Source: G963674835 sp963674835
GTDB lineage: Bacteria; Planctomycetota; Planctomycetia; Pirellulales; Thermoguttaceae
Assembly (NCBI GenBank): GCA_963674835.2
Contig: CAXXKC010000003.1
Span: 2,170,001-2,234,000 of the forward strand
Length of the DNA: 64,000 bases
Direction of reading: 5' to 3'
The translations under genes were made by a program, and so were the position numbers. Shown piece by piece: positions 53,746 to 62,994 of the stretch; the stretch's first letter is position 1, and the number at the start of each line of letters is the position of its first letter. A model generated the notes under the pieces. The model made no database searches. It had not been told where the DNA came from and saw only the letters and a program-made list of their open reading frames with translations.

Positions 53746-56073
53746 TCAGTGTGAACTGGCGGCGAATTCTTTGGCGGCGTTGGCGGGCTCGGGTGGAACC
53801 GCGGTTGGTTTCGGGAGAGTGGCGGAAAGGGTATCGCCGCTGTTGAGGAGCAGTTCGAAGTTCTCGCCGACTTTCTTGACTCCCTCGCGGCTCCACTGGA
53901 CTGGGCGGCCGCCGAAGTTGTCGCGGATGCGGACCAGGCCATTGCGGGAAGCGGTGATGCTGAACGAGGTGGTGGCGTTGTTTTCGCGTTTGGCAGAGAC
54001 GCGGTAGCCGCCCTCGGCCCGCAGGTCGCGGAAGGAAGCGTCGTGCCAGCGCCACGGCATGGCGGAAAATATGCGGATCACTTGGGTGTCGAGCACACCG
54101 GGCGTGGGGCTCCAGCTTTGCAGGAGCATTTCGTGAACGGCCTGGGCGGCGAGGAAGTTGCCTTCGAGGGTGAAGGGGCGATAGGTGAGGTTGCTGAACC
54201 CGGCGCGGAGTTGGTCGCCGTTGGCATGGAAGCCGTTGCGGAGGATGAAGGCGTGGACGAAGACGTCGAGGTTTCGCAGGGCAGATTCGGGATCGTCGAC
54301 GCGGGCGCGCAGGCAGGACATCCAAGAGAAACTGTAGCCGCACCAGAAGCGGGTTCCCAGTTGATCCCACTGCCGGAGTGAGGCGTCGATGATCTTGCGG
54401 TCGTTGGGGCCGCCATCGATGGTTATCAGGTTGAAGGGGTAAATGCCGATCAAGTTCGACAAGTGGCGATGGGATTCGGTAAGGTCCTCGTTTTGGCAGA
54501 TCTTGAGCGTGCCATCGGGCTGCACGTGGAAGGCGCCGAGTTTGCGGGCCGTTTCGGCCCATTGCTGCGACGCGGCCGCATCGCCGGAGGCCTGGGCCAT
54601 TTCGGCCAGCGACAGGAAGAGCATGCGGAGGCAGGCGATGTCGTAGTTGCTGTTGGGCTTGACGAAGGCGCGGAGGCGATTGTCGAAGATTTCGGGCGAG
54701 GAGGACAAGGGGAGTACCAGTACGCCGTCTTGCTCGTGCAGCAGGTCACGTAGGCACTCGCCGATCTCGCGGCACCAGGGGTAGGCCTGATCGCGAAGGA
54801 ACCGATCGTCGAGCGTGTAGCGCCAGTGCAGGTGGAAGAGGTGCGCGATCCAGGCTCCCTGCGTGGGAGAGAGGCTGTATTGGGCCCAACCACCGAGCGG
54901 CTGGCCGGCCAGGCTCATCACGCCGGGGACCGCGGCGCCGGACGTGCCGTAGAAGTCCTTGGCGAACTTGCGGAAGGTGGGGAGGAGTTGCCACATGAGG
55001 TCGAGGAAGGACGCGCCTTCTTGGAAGTGGCCTGCGGTCTGGTAGGCGATGTAGGTCATCTGCGTGTTGAGGTCGTTGTGGTAATCGCCTTTCCAGGGCG
55101 GCAGGGTGCCGGCGTCGGCGGTCCACACGCCCTGCAGCGGAATGGGCGGAGCGCCGTGGCGCGAGGCGGCGCCGTAGAAGTACTCGACCAGGTTGTAGTG
55201 GCGCTGGATGGCCAAGTCGGGAACGACGAGGTGGGACTGGGCCCAGAACTGTGTCCACCACGCCTTGTGAGCTTGGAGCATGGCTTCGTAGCCGCTGGCC
55301 AGGGCGGCGGTGAGGCGTTGGCGGGCGATGGCCACCGGATCGGCGCCGTCGCGCGTTGATGTGACGGTGATGGCCAGCAGCGTAGCGTCCGGGAGGGGTT
55401 GCGACTGGACGCAAACGCAGAACTGGAGTCCCTGGGCTGCTTCCTGGATGAACCATTGGGTTGGGCCGTCGGAGGCGGGCTTGGCGGCCGGGTAGCCGAG
55501 TTGTTTGACCGATTCGGGCGCGGCCAGACGCAATTGGGGCTGCGGACCGGGAATGCGTACGAGGGCCACGGGCTGGGCCGCGCTGAAGAAGGCGTCGACT
55601 TTCGCGCCGCCTTTGAGGAGGGCCTCGCCCTGCGCGGTGGTGAGATCGAGCGCGAATCGTTCGACGGACTGGGTGGGGGCGAGGGTGATTTGCAGGCGGC
55701 CGGCGGGGATCTTGGTCGGATGGAGGTCGCGGTAGTTGTGGTCGAAGATGGAGGTGACCTGGTCGGCTTTGCCCTCGCGGACCAGTCGGCTCAGGTTGGC
55801 CCAGGTGAACTCCTTCCACGGCATGTTCTCGGCGGAACGTTCATCCCAAAGGTCGCCGCGATCGAGCGAGAGCCGGAGCGTGTTGCCTTCGCCCCACAGC
55901 AGGCCACCGAGGAGGCCATTGCCCAAGGGGATGGCTTCGTCCCATGTTGCGATGGGGGCGGAAAGTTCGAGCCGCATCGGATCGCCGGTCTCGTCGGCGG
56001 CGGCGGGCAGGCAGGCGGTTGCCATGCAAACGAGAAGGGCTGCTGCTGTGATTGCAATGGGGCGATGGTTCAT
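53746..56073 (-). CDS. Secreted GH95-like glycoside hydrolase
   Basis: A 775-residue enzyme with signal peptide (NHRPIAITAAALLVCMATAC). The ATG at 56073 begins the signal; a longer frame is a shadow. GH95 features are TWDEAIPLGNGLLGGLLWG at the N-terminus, the (alpha/alpha)6 barrel, and ESHRHLSNLIGIYPF. The general acid position Glu461 lies in LPLSSSPEIFDN. The Asn-x-Asn motif that helps the reaction in alpha-L-fucosidases (for example NINTQM) reads DLNTQM here, with Asp334 in place of the first Asn and Asn336 kept. It may act on alpha-L-fucosides or galactosides. Confidence 0.85.
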   Translation of the reverse strand: MNHRPIAITAAALLVCMATACLPAAADETGDPMRLELSAPIATWDEAIPLGNGLLGGLLWGEGNTLRLSLDRGDLWDERSAENMPWKEFTWANLSRLVREGKADQVTSIFDHNYRDLHPTKIPAGRLQITLAPTQSVERFALDLTTAQGEALLKGGAKVDAFFSAAQPVALVRIPGPQPQLRLAAPESVKQLGYPAAKPASDGPTQWFIQEAAQGLQFCVCVQSQPLPDATLLAITVTSTRDGADPVAIARQRLTAALASGYEAMLQAHKAWWTQFWAQSHLVVPDLAIQRHYNLVEYFYGAASRHGAPPIPLQGVWTADAGTLPPWKGDYHNDLNTQMTYIAYQTAGHFQEGASFLDLMWQLLPTFRKFAKDFYGTSGAAVPGVMSLAGQPLGGWAQYSLSPTQGAWIAHLFHLHWRYTLDDRFLRDQAYPWCREIGECLRDLLHEQDGVLVLPLSSSPEIFDNRLRAFVKPNSNYDIACLRMLFLSLAEMAQASGDAAASQQWAETARKLGAFHVQPDGTLKICQNEDLTESHRHLSNLIGIYPFNLITIDGGPNDRKIIDASLRQWDQLGTRFWCGYSFSWMSCLRARVDDPESALRNLDVFVHAFILRNGFHANGDQLRAGFSNLTYRPFTLEGNFLAAQAVHEMLLQSWSPTPGVLDTQVIRIFSAMPWRWHDASFRDLRAEGGYRVSAKRENNATTSFSITASRNGLVRIRDNFGGRPVQWSREGVKKVGENFELLLNSGDTLSATLPKPTAVPPEPANAAKEFAASSH

Positions 56074-56224
56074 GGTGTCTGCCTTGGCGCCGATATCTGA
56101 TGACGGGTTGGAGGGCTTTCGCACGGTTCCCATGCTAGGGTGCGCGATGATGGGTTGCAAGTCGGCCGCCCCCCCTGCTGGGCCAGCGTTGACAGGTCGG
56201 CGCGGCTTCGCCACACTGGCATGG

Positions 56225-57466
56225 ATGTCGATGGAAACGGAAGACAATTCGGCGGAAGTTTTGCGCACGAAGCGTGTTGCTTTCGTCGGGAAGTTGGCGA
56301 GCATGTCGAAGCGCGAGGCCTCGCAACTGCTCCGCACGCACGGAGCGGTGGTGGTCGATCGCGCGGGCGCGGACGTGGATTTGATCGTGCTGGGCGAAGA
56401 GGGACTGCCGCTGCCCGAGGGCGGTGATCCGAACGATCTGTTCGATGATGCGACCAACGCGGCGATCGGGGAGGGGCGTCTGCGGGTGGTGGGAGAAACG
56501 CGCCTCTGGCAAGAGCTTGGGCTGGTGGATGCGGGGCACGAGGTACATCGGCGGTACACGCCGGCAATGCTGGCCGACTTGCTCGGAGTGCCCGTGGCCG
56601 TGATCCGGCGATGGCACCGGCGCGGGCTGATCGTGCCGGTGAGCGAAGTGCGGCGGTTGCCGTATTTCGACTTTCAAGAGGTCGCAACCGCGCGGCGGCT
56701 GGCGCAGCTTCTGGCGGCGGGAATGACGCCGGAGGCGATCGAACGAAAGCTCGAGGCGCTGGACCGGTATTTGCCGAACGTGCAGCGTCCGTTGGCACAA
56801 TTGTCGGTGATCATCGAAGGCAAGCAGATTCTGTTGCGGCAGGGCGATGGTCTGGTCGAGCCGGGGGGACAATTGCGGTTCGATTTTGAAGCGGCCGAAG
56901 CGCCCAAGCCGGTCGATGCTGCGGAGGAGCGTGCGTCGGCTGATCGGGAGGACTCGGTGCTGAAGATGCTCGGACCGGGGGAAGCGGTCGAGCCGGGGGC
57001 GTCGCCGGAAGGGCTCTGCCAGATGGCCGCAGAGATGGAAGAACAGGGGCACCTGGAAGCGGCGGCGGAGCTGTACCGCGCGGCAGTGGCTGCCGCGGGG
57101 CCGTCGGCAGAGATCTGTTTTCAGGTGGCGGAGTTGCTCTACCGTTTGGGCGATCTGAACGGTGCTCGCGAGCGCTACTACATGACGATCGAGCTGGACG
57201 AGGATTACGTGGAGGCGCGGGCGAACCTGGGGTGTATTCTGGCTGAGTTGGGGCAGCGGGAATTGGCTGTGGCGGCTTTCGAAGGCGCGCTGGTCTATCA
57301 CCCGGGTTACGCGGATGTTCACTATCACTTGGCTCGCACGCTGGACGAATGTGATCGTCGCGACGAAGCGGAGCCGCATTGGCAGGCGTTTCTGGAGTTG
57401 GCACCGGACAGTCCATGGGCCAACGAAGCGCGGCAGCGGCTGGGGGTTGGCGAACCAGTTCAATGA
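56225..57466 (+). CDS. BRCT-MerR-TPR fusion protein
   Basis: A 413-residue cytoplasmic protein. Residues about 14-103 form a BRCT-like domain (RVAFVGKLASMSKREASQLL, DLIVLGEEGLPL, final ETRLWQELGL). Residues about 110-180 form a MerR-type helix-turn-helix (YTPAMLADLLGVPVAVIRRW, FDFQEVATARRLAQLLAAGM). Residues about 262-405 are at least three TPRs (AELYRAAVAAAGP, ARERYYMTIELDEDYVEARA, AVAAFEGALVYHPGYADVHY). It combines a DNA-ends/nick type recognition domain, a DNA-binding regulator and an adaptor. The start is moderately supported; function unknown. Confidence 0.8.
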   Translation: MSMETEDNSAEVLRTKRVAFVGKLASMSKREASQLLRTHGAVVVDRAGADVDLIVLGEEGLPLPEGGDPNDLFDDATNAAIGEGRLRVVGETRLWQELGLVDAGHEVHRRYTPAMLADLLGVPVAVIRRWHRRGLIVPVSEVRRLPYFDFQEVATARRLAQLLAAGMTPEAIERKLEALDRYLPNVQRPLAQLSVIIEGKQILLRQGDGLVEPGGQLRFDFEAAEAPKPVDAAEERASADREDSVLKMLGPGEAVEPGASPEGLCQMAAEMEEQGHLEAAAELYRAAVAAAGPSAEICFQVAELLYRLGDLNGARERYYMTIELDEDYVEARANLGCILAELGQRELAVAAFEGALVYHPGYADVHYHLARTLDECDRRDEAEPHWQAFLELAPDSPWANEARQRLGVGEPVQ

Positions 57467-57669
57467 TGGCTGCGCGGTTGGCAGGTGTTTGGCGGCGACA
57501 GCCTGAGTCGATGGCGTCTTGCGGGAGGTCTTGGCCGAGGGTGCAGGGTCGGGCTGGGCGGCGTGGCAGGCCCTGGCAATCCAGGTGAGGGGTGCTTGAA
57601 ACTTCTCGGGGTGCGTGTATCCTGAGATACTGCCTGAGAAGGGTCCGTGGCTTGGATGCGCGACGGCCG

Positions 57670-58980
57670 ATGCAACAGATTCTTTTTGAATACGAGATGA
57701 ACCCGACGACATGGGTCTACGTGTCGTCGCTGATGATCATCGGCATCTACTTCAAGTTCCACCGCTTCTGGAGCGTGCGCAATCTGGACCTGATCGGGTT
57801 GATCGCCTTTGCGCCGGGGTTATTGCTGCTGTCGCACGATCAGGAGCAGATGGGCTACGTGTGGCTGCTGGCCGTGAGCGGGTGTTTCATGGTGCGATTG
57901 CTGCTGGACCCGGTGATGGTTCGCCGGCCGCTTTTGGAGCCGAACCTGTCGGCCAGCGGTTTGACGTTCACGGGAGCGGCGCTGATGGTCTTCCTGATGA
58001 CCAACGTGATCATCGGGAAGGTGCCCGACGAGAACCTGCGCGGGACCCATCGCTGGAGTGTGCCGTCGGGCCAGATCGCGGCGACTGAGAGTTTCGAGCC
58101 TTCGCATCACGAGGCCGGGTTTCGACCGTTTCTGGCGTTCGCCAGCCGGGCCGACCGTACGGCCGAGTTGGAGCGCAGCGGTGAGGCGCTGCCGCGGAAA
58201 GTGTGGACCGAGATCGCCATTATGTCGACGGTGGCCATACTCGGGCATCTGGCGATCGTGATCGGCATCGTTCTGGTTGGCTATCGGCATTTCGACAATA
58301 CGTACACGGGCGTGGCCGCGGCATCGCTGTATTTGCTGCTTCCTTATACGGCGCAGTTGACCCGCGAGGTAGACCACGTCGTGCCGGGGGCGATTCTTGT
58401 TTGGGCGGTGCAGTTCTATCGGCGGCCGCTAGTGGCCGGGATCCTGGTGGGACTAGCCGCAGGGCTGATCTACTATCCGCTGTTTCTGTTGCCGCTTTGG
58501 GCGAGCTTCTACTGGCGGCGCGGCTTGGTGCGGTTTCTGGTAGGAGTGCTGGGAGCACTGCTGGTGATGGTGGCTATCCTGGCGGTGAATGCGGAGAACG
58601 TTGCCGTGTTCGCGGAGCAGGTCCAGCAGATGTTCGGTTGGACCGTGTTTCTGTGGAACGACGCGGCGAACGGATTCTGGGAATTTCACCGGCAGGCGTA
58701 TCGGATTCCCATCCTGGCGGCGTTCCTGGTTTTATGCGGCAGCCTGGCGCTGTGGCCGGCGCAGAAGAACCTGGGCACGCTGCTGAGCCTGTCGACGGCG
58801 GTGATCCTGGCGGCACAGTTCTGGGATCCACAGCAGGGTGGCCTGTATATGGGTTGGTACCTGCCGCTGCTGATGCTGACGATCTTCCGGCCCAACCTGG
58901 AGGACCGCGTGGCGGTGACGGCGGTTGTGGAAGCGCGGGTTCCCGGTCCGCTGCGCCGTGTGACTCGGCTTGCGAGGTGA
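57670..58980 (+). CDS. Multi-pass membrane protein of unknown function
   Basis: A 436-residue protein with about nine hydrophobic helices across its length (TTWVYVSSLMIIGIYF, LIGLIAFAPGLLLLSH, IMSTVAILGHLAIVIGIVL, AAASLYLLLPYTAQL, PLVAGILVGLAAGLIYYPLF, FLVGVLGALLVMVAILAV, IPILAAFLVLCGSLAL). Its architecture resembles hydrophobic glycosyltransferase-like membrane proteins with a large periplasmic loop, but no catalytic motif is clear. It begins MQQILFEYEMNP. A start 27 bases downstream is possible. It follows the BRCT-MerR-TPR gene by about 200 bp, and is tail-to-tail with gyrA. Confidence 0.65.
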   Translation: MQQILFEYEMNPTTWVYVSSLMIIGIYFKFHRFWSVRNLDLIGLIAFAPGLLLLSHDQEQMGYVWLLAVSGCFMVRLLLDPVMVRRPLLEPNLSASGLTFTGAALMVFLMTNVIIGKVPDENLRGTHRWSVPSGQIAATESFEPSHHEAGFRPFLAFASRADRTAELERSGEALPRKVWTEIAIMSTVAILGHLAIVIGIVLVGYRHFDNTYTGVAAASLYLLLPYTAQLTREVDHVVPGAILVWAVQFYRRPLVAGILVGLAAGLIYYPLFLLPLWASFYWRRGLVRFLVGVLGALLVMVAILAVNAENVAVFAEQVQQMFGWTVFLWNDAANGFWEFHRQAYRIPILAAFLVLCGSLALWPAQKNLGTLLSLSTAVILAAQFWDPQQGGLYMGWYLPLLMLTIFRPNLEDRVAVTAVVEARVPGPLRRVTRLAR

Positions 58981-59016
58981 GCTGCGCGGCTATGAAGGAG
59001 GATCGCTGGGGCGTCG

Positions 59017-61746
59017 TCAGCCTTCGTCGCCGGGATCTTCCTCGTGCTCTTCGTGCGGCACGCGTTTGACGGCGACGAGGACATCGTCGTCATCGATGCT
59101 CATGATTCGCACGCCCTGGGTGTTGCGGCCGATGATGCTGATGTCGCTGGCGGAGATGCGTTGGAGTTTTCCCCGGGCGCTGATCATGAGCAGTTCGTCG
59201 TCTTCGCCGACTCGCACGATGCCAATGACGGGTCCGTTGCGATCGGTCGTCTTGATATCGCGAATGCCTTTGCCGCCGCGCGACTGGGTGCGGTAGTGGT
59301 GGCTGGAGGAGAGGGCCTGATCTTCGGAATCCTCGCCAGCGGGTTCATCTTCGGCGAGATCGGTATCGGGCGATTCGGTATCGTCGGGCTGTTCGGCCGA
59401 ATTCGGTCCGAAGGGGGTTCGTTTGCCGTAGCCGTTGGCACAGACGGTCAGCAGGGAAACGTCGGGATCGGCGACGACCATCCCGACGACGCGGTCCTCG
59501 CCGACGAGCCTGATGCCCTTGACGCCGCTGGCATTGCGGCCCATGGGGCGTGCGTTCGACTCTGGGAAGCGGATCGCCATGCCGGAAGCGGTGGCGAGCA
59601 CGACTTCATCGCCTTCGGTGGTGACGACGACGTCGACCAGTTCGTCGCCCTCGCGCAGCTTGATGGCGATGATGCCGCTTCGCAGGGGGCGGCGATAGGC
59701 GGCCAGATCGGTCTTCTTCACCAGGCCGCGCGCGGTGGCCATCATGAGGTAGTGACCGGGCTGGTCGAAATCGCGGACGGCGCGGCAGTCGGCGATGTAC
59801 TCGCCGTCGGCGAGGTTCAGCAGGTTGACGATCGCCCGGCCGCGGCTATCGCGCGGCAGTTGGGGCAGATCGTACACTTTGCGCCAGTAGACCTTGCCCA
59901 GGTTGGTGAAGAAGAGCAGGTAGGCGTGGGTGCTGGCCACAAAGAGATGCTGGATGGGGTCTTCGTCGTCGACCTTGGCGCCTTTGAGCCCCTTGCCACC
60001 GCGGCGCTGGGCGCGGTAGGCGCTGACGGGCGTGCGCTTGATGTAGCCGTTGGAGCTGATGGAGACGACCATCGTTTCCTCGGGAATGAGATCTTCGAGG
60101 TCGATGTCGCCGATTTCCTCACCGGTGATTTCCGTGCGGCGCGGGTCGCCGTGTTTGCGTTTCAGCTCGATGAGGTCGTCGCGGATGATGCTGAGGATGT
60201 TCTGCTCGTCGGAGAGGATGCGGTTGTACTCGGTGATGTCGTTGAGCAGGTTGTGGTACTCGCCGCCGAGCTTCTCCTGTTCGAGGTTGACCAATTGTCC
60301 GAGCGTCATCCGCAAGATGGCATCGGACTGGACGGGGGTGAGCGTGTAGGATTCGCGGGCGCCGCGTTCGGCTTGAAACACGGTGAAGCCTTCGTCGCCC
60401 AGCGCGCGGCGCATGAGGGCGGCCGGGCATTGGATCTCCATGAGACGCTGTTTGGCTTCGGCCTGTGTTTTTGACGAGCGGATGACGCGGATGACTTCGT
60501 CGATGTTGGCGTGCGCCAGCAGGAGGCCTTCGACCGTGTGTTTGCGCTGGCGAGCCTTGGAGAGGAGGAACTGGGTGCGGCGGCGGATGACCGTGACGCG
60601 ATGCCGGATGAACTCTTCGAGGATTCCCTTGAAGGACAGGATGCGCGGCTTGCCATCGACCAGGGCGAGGAAGATGAGCGAGAAGCTATCCTGAAGCGAC
60701 GAGTATTGGTAGAGCTGGTTGAGGACGATGTCGGGATCGGCGTCGCGTTTGAGATCGAGCACGAGCCGGACCGGTTCTTTGAGGTCACTTTCGTTGCGGA
60801 TGCCCGATATTCCGGCGATGCGCCCGTCGGACACGAGTTCGGCGAGGCGTTCTTCGACGCGGTCGCGCGCCTGCTGATAAGGGACTTCGTTGACGACGAT
60901 GCGGAAGCGACCTTGTCGGACTTCTTCGATTTGTGCGCGGGCGCGGATGACGACGGTTCCGCGGCCGGTATGGTATCCGCGACGGATTCCGCTACGGCCG
61001 CAAATGATGCCACCGGTGGGAAAATCGGGGCCAGGGCAGATTTCGAGGAGCTCGTCGATCGATACGGTGGGTTCGTCGATCACGCGGATCAGCGCGTCGC
61101 AGACCTCGCCAAGGTTGTGCGGGGGAATGGAGGTGGCCATGCCGACGGCGATACCCTGGGCGCCGTTGACCAGCAGGTTGGGCAGCTTCGAGGGGAGGAC
61201 GGTCGGCTCGGTGTTGCGTTCGTCGTAGGTGGGGACGAAGTCGACGGTGTCGAGTTTGAGGTCTTCCAACAGCATGGCCGCGAAGTGGGACATGCGGGCT
61301 TCGGTGTACCGCATGGCGGCCGGGGGCAGGCCGGCGATGGAGCCGAAGTTGCCCTGCTTGTCGACGAGGACATAGCGCATATTCCAGTCCTGGGCCATGC
61401 GAACCAGGGTGGGATAGATGACACTTTCGCCGTGGGGATGATAGTTACCGCTGGTGTCGCCGGAGATTTTGGCGCATTTGATCCGTCCGGCCCCGGGGCT
61501 CAGGTTCAGGTCGTTCATGGCCACGAGGATTCGGCGTTGCGAGGGTTTCAGCCCGTCGCGGACGTCGGGGAGGGCCCGGCTGACGATTACGCTCATGGCG
61601 TAGGTGAGGTAGCTGCCCTTAAGTTCGTCTTCGATGGGCAGATCGAGAAGGCGTTGGGCCGGCACGTTACCCCCTTCTGAGGGGGTGGCGTCGGGGGAGT
61701 CTTGTGGATCTGGGGCGTCGGGTGGGAGGTTGGAATCGGTAGACAA
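59017..61746 (-). CDS. gyrA: DNA gyrase subunit A
   Basis: A 909-residue GyrA; TTG start at 61746 with AAAGGA 6 bp upstream, so it begins STDSNLPPDAPD. It breaks and rejoins DNA while GyrB powers supercoiling. The catalytic tyrosine is Tyr147 in PAAMRYTEAR. The gyrase-specific QRRGGKG box is present in YRAQRRGGKGLKG, distinguishing it from topoisomerase IV. The quinolone region reads YHPHGESVIYP: Ser108 corresponds to E. coli Ser83, but the Asp87 position is Pro112. The C-terminal domain carries an acidic insertion (DTESPDTDLAEDEPAGEDSE) before a second QSRGGKG. No gyrB is adjacent. Confidence 0.96.
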   Translation of the reverse strand: MSTDSNLPPDAPDPQDSPDATPSEGGNVPAQRLLDLPIEDELKGSYLTYAMSVIVSRALPDVRDGLKPSQRRILVAMNDLNLSPGAGRIKCAKISGDTSGNYHPHGESVIYPTLVRMAQDWNMRYVLVDKQGNFGSIAGLPPAAMRYTEARMSHFAAMLLEDLKLDTVDFVPTYDERNTEPTVLPSKLPNLLVNGAQGIAVGMATSIPPHNLGEVCDALIRVIDEPTVSIDELLEICPGPDFPTGGIICGRSGIRRGYHTGRGTVVIRARAQIEEVRQGRFRIVVNEVPYQQARDRVEERLAELVSDGRIAGISGIRNESDLKEPVRLVLDLKRDADPDIVLNQLYQYSSLQDSFSLIFLALVDGKPRILSFKGILEEFIRHRVTVIRRRTQFLLSKARQRKHTVEGLLLAHANIDEVIRVIRSSKTQAEAKQRLMEIQCPAALMRRALGDEGFTVFQAERGARESYTLTPVQSDAILRMTLGQLVNLEQEKLGGEYHNLLNDITEYNRILSDEQNILSIIRDDLIELKRKHGDPRRTEITGEEIGDIDLEDLIPEETMVVSISSNGYIKRTPVSAYRAQRRGGKGLKGAKVDDEDPIQHLFVASTHAYLLFFTNLGKVYWRKVYDLPQLPRDSRGRAIVNLLNLADGEYIADCRAVRDFDQPGHYLMMATARGLVKKTDLAAYRRPLRSGIIAIKLREGDELVDVVVTTEGDEVVLATASGMAIRFPESNARPMGRNASGVKGIRLVGEDRVVGMVVADPDVSLLTVCANGYGKRTPFGPNSAEQPDDTESPDTDLAEDEPAGEDSEDQALSSSHHYRTQSRGGKGIRDIKTTDRNGPVIGIVRVGEDDELLMISARGKLQRISASDISIIGRNTQGVRIMSIDDDDVLVAVKRVPHEEHEEDPGDEG

Positions 61747-61842
61747 AGACAATCCTTTCAAGACGCATGGCAAACCAGACGCCGAAACATCCGATCACAG
61801 ATGGATTTACGGTCGGAAGGCCGACCGCGTCCGGTGTCCGTA

Positions 61843-61871
61843 AGTATAGCGATTTTGGGCTTCAATCGCAA
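61843..61871 (-). promoter_or_regulatory. Candidate gyrA promoter
   Basis: On the minus strand TTGCGA and TATACT are separated by 17 bp, with four and five consensus matches. The predicted transcript would start near 61836 and give a leader of about 90 nt before gyrA, consistent with the TTG start. Confidence 0.5.
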
Positions 61872-62082
61872 TGGGACCTGGCGGAATTGTCTTGTCGCAA
61901 GTTGCTTTTTTAAAAGGACTTGCGGCGCATGCACCAGGTGGGGTAGTTAAGGTGCGGTCGGGTGGTCATTTTGGCGATGCGGGTAGTCGCCTCAGGGGGA
62001 CGAAACCAATCAGTTTCGGGGCGTCACAGGCGGGCGGCTGGACAGTATCATGCGCGAGGGTCCAGCAGCGAAAGGAACCATC

Positions 62083-62979
62083 ATGGGTTACGGTCTTTGG
62101 CATACGGCGGCACCTACGGTCAACCGGGAGACGTGCAGCGACTGTTGTCGTTGCGCGGCTATTTGCCCGAGTGGGACACTCGTCGTGAAGAACGACAAAG
62201 TGGAAGTGTGCGAGGGGAACTTCATGGGGTGCATCGCGTGCGGCCACTGCATGATGGTGTGCCCGAGCGACAGCATTCGTGTGTCGGGGCGCAGGATTGC
62301 GGCGGAGGATGTGGTCGACTTGCCGGAGAAGAGTTGCAGCGCGACGGCCGACGCGTTGGACGCGTTGCTGTTGGGGCGGCGGAGCATTCGCGAGTTTCGC
62401 GAGCAGGAGGTGGAACGGACGGCGGTGGATCGGATCTTGGAGATGACGTCGACGGCGCCGATGGGGATTCCGCCGAGCGAGGTGGGCATTGTGGTGTTTC
62501 ACGGGCGCAGCAAGGTGCGGCAGTTGACCGAGGACGCGATCGGCTCGTTTCGGCAGATTCTGCGATTCACGCGGCCGCTGAAGCTGGCACTGATGCGGCC
62601 CCTGCTGGGGCGGTCGCAATACGAGATGTTGCGCGATTTCGTGCGGCCGTTGTATGAAGCGCTTCTTCGGGAGTGGGATGCCGGGCGCAACGCGATCACG
62701 TACGACGCTCCGTTGGCGCTGTTGTTCCACTACTCACCACGCGCCGATCAGACGGACACCGACATCGCCAGCACGTATGCGATGCTGGCAGCCGAGTCGC
62801 TGGGACTGGGGAGTTGTATGCTCGGCACGACTGTGGCGCTGGGCCGAGATCCGGGGTTTAAGAAGAAGTACGGTATCCCGAACGAGAACAAGGTCGGCCT
62901 GACGCTGGTGATCGGATATCCCGTGCAGCGGTTCCGTCGGGGCATTCGCCGGCAACTGGCGTCGGTGACGTTCGCCTGA
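62083..62979 (+). CDS. Ferredoxin-nitroreductase fusion protein
   Basis: A 298-residue protein. The N-terminal ~65 residues are a two-cluster ferredoxin with both Cys-x2-Cys-x2-Cys-x3-Cys-Pro motifs (CSDCCRCAAICP from Cys18 and CIACGHCMMVCP). The rest is a nitroreductase fold with FMN-binding RRSIREFREQ near residue 100 and PMGIPPSEVG. It probably passes electrons from the Fe-S clusters to FMN to reduce a nitro or quinone-type substrate. The ATG at 62083 has AAAGGA 7 bp upstream. It is convergent with the penicillin-binding-protein gene. Confidence 0.9.
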   Translation: MGYGLWHTAAPTVNRETCSDCCRCAAICPSGTLVVKNDKVEVCEGNFMGCIACGHCMMVCPSDSIRVSGRRIAAEDVVDLPEKSCSATADALDALLLGRRSIREFREQEVERTAVDRILEMTSTAPMGIPPSEVGIVVFHGRSKVRQLTEDAIGSFRQILRFTRPLKLALMRPLLGRSQYEMLRDFVRPLYEALLREWDAGRNAITYDAPLALLFHYSPRADQTDTDIASTYAMLAAESLGLGSCMLGTTVALGRDPGFKKKYGIPNENKVGLTLVIGYPVQRFRRGIRRQLASVTFA

Positions 62980-62994
62980 TGGTTTGGGAATACC

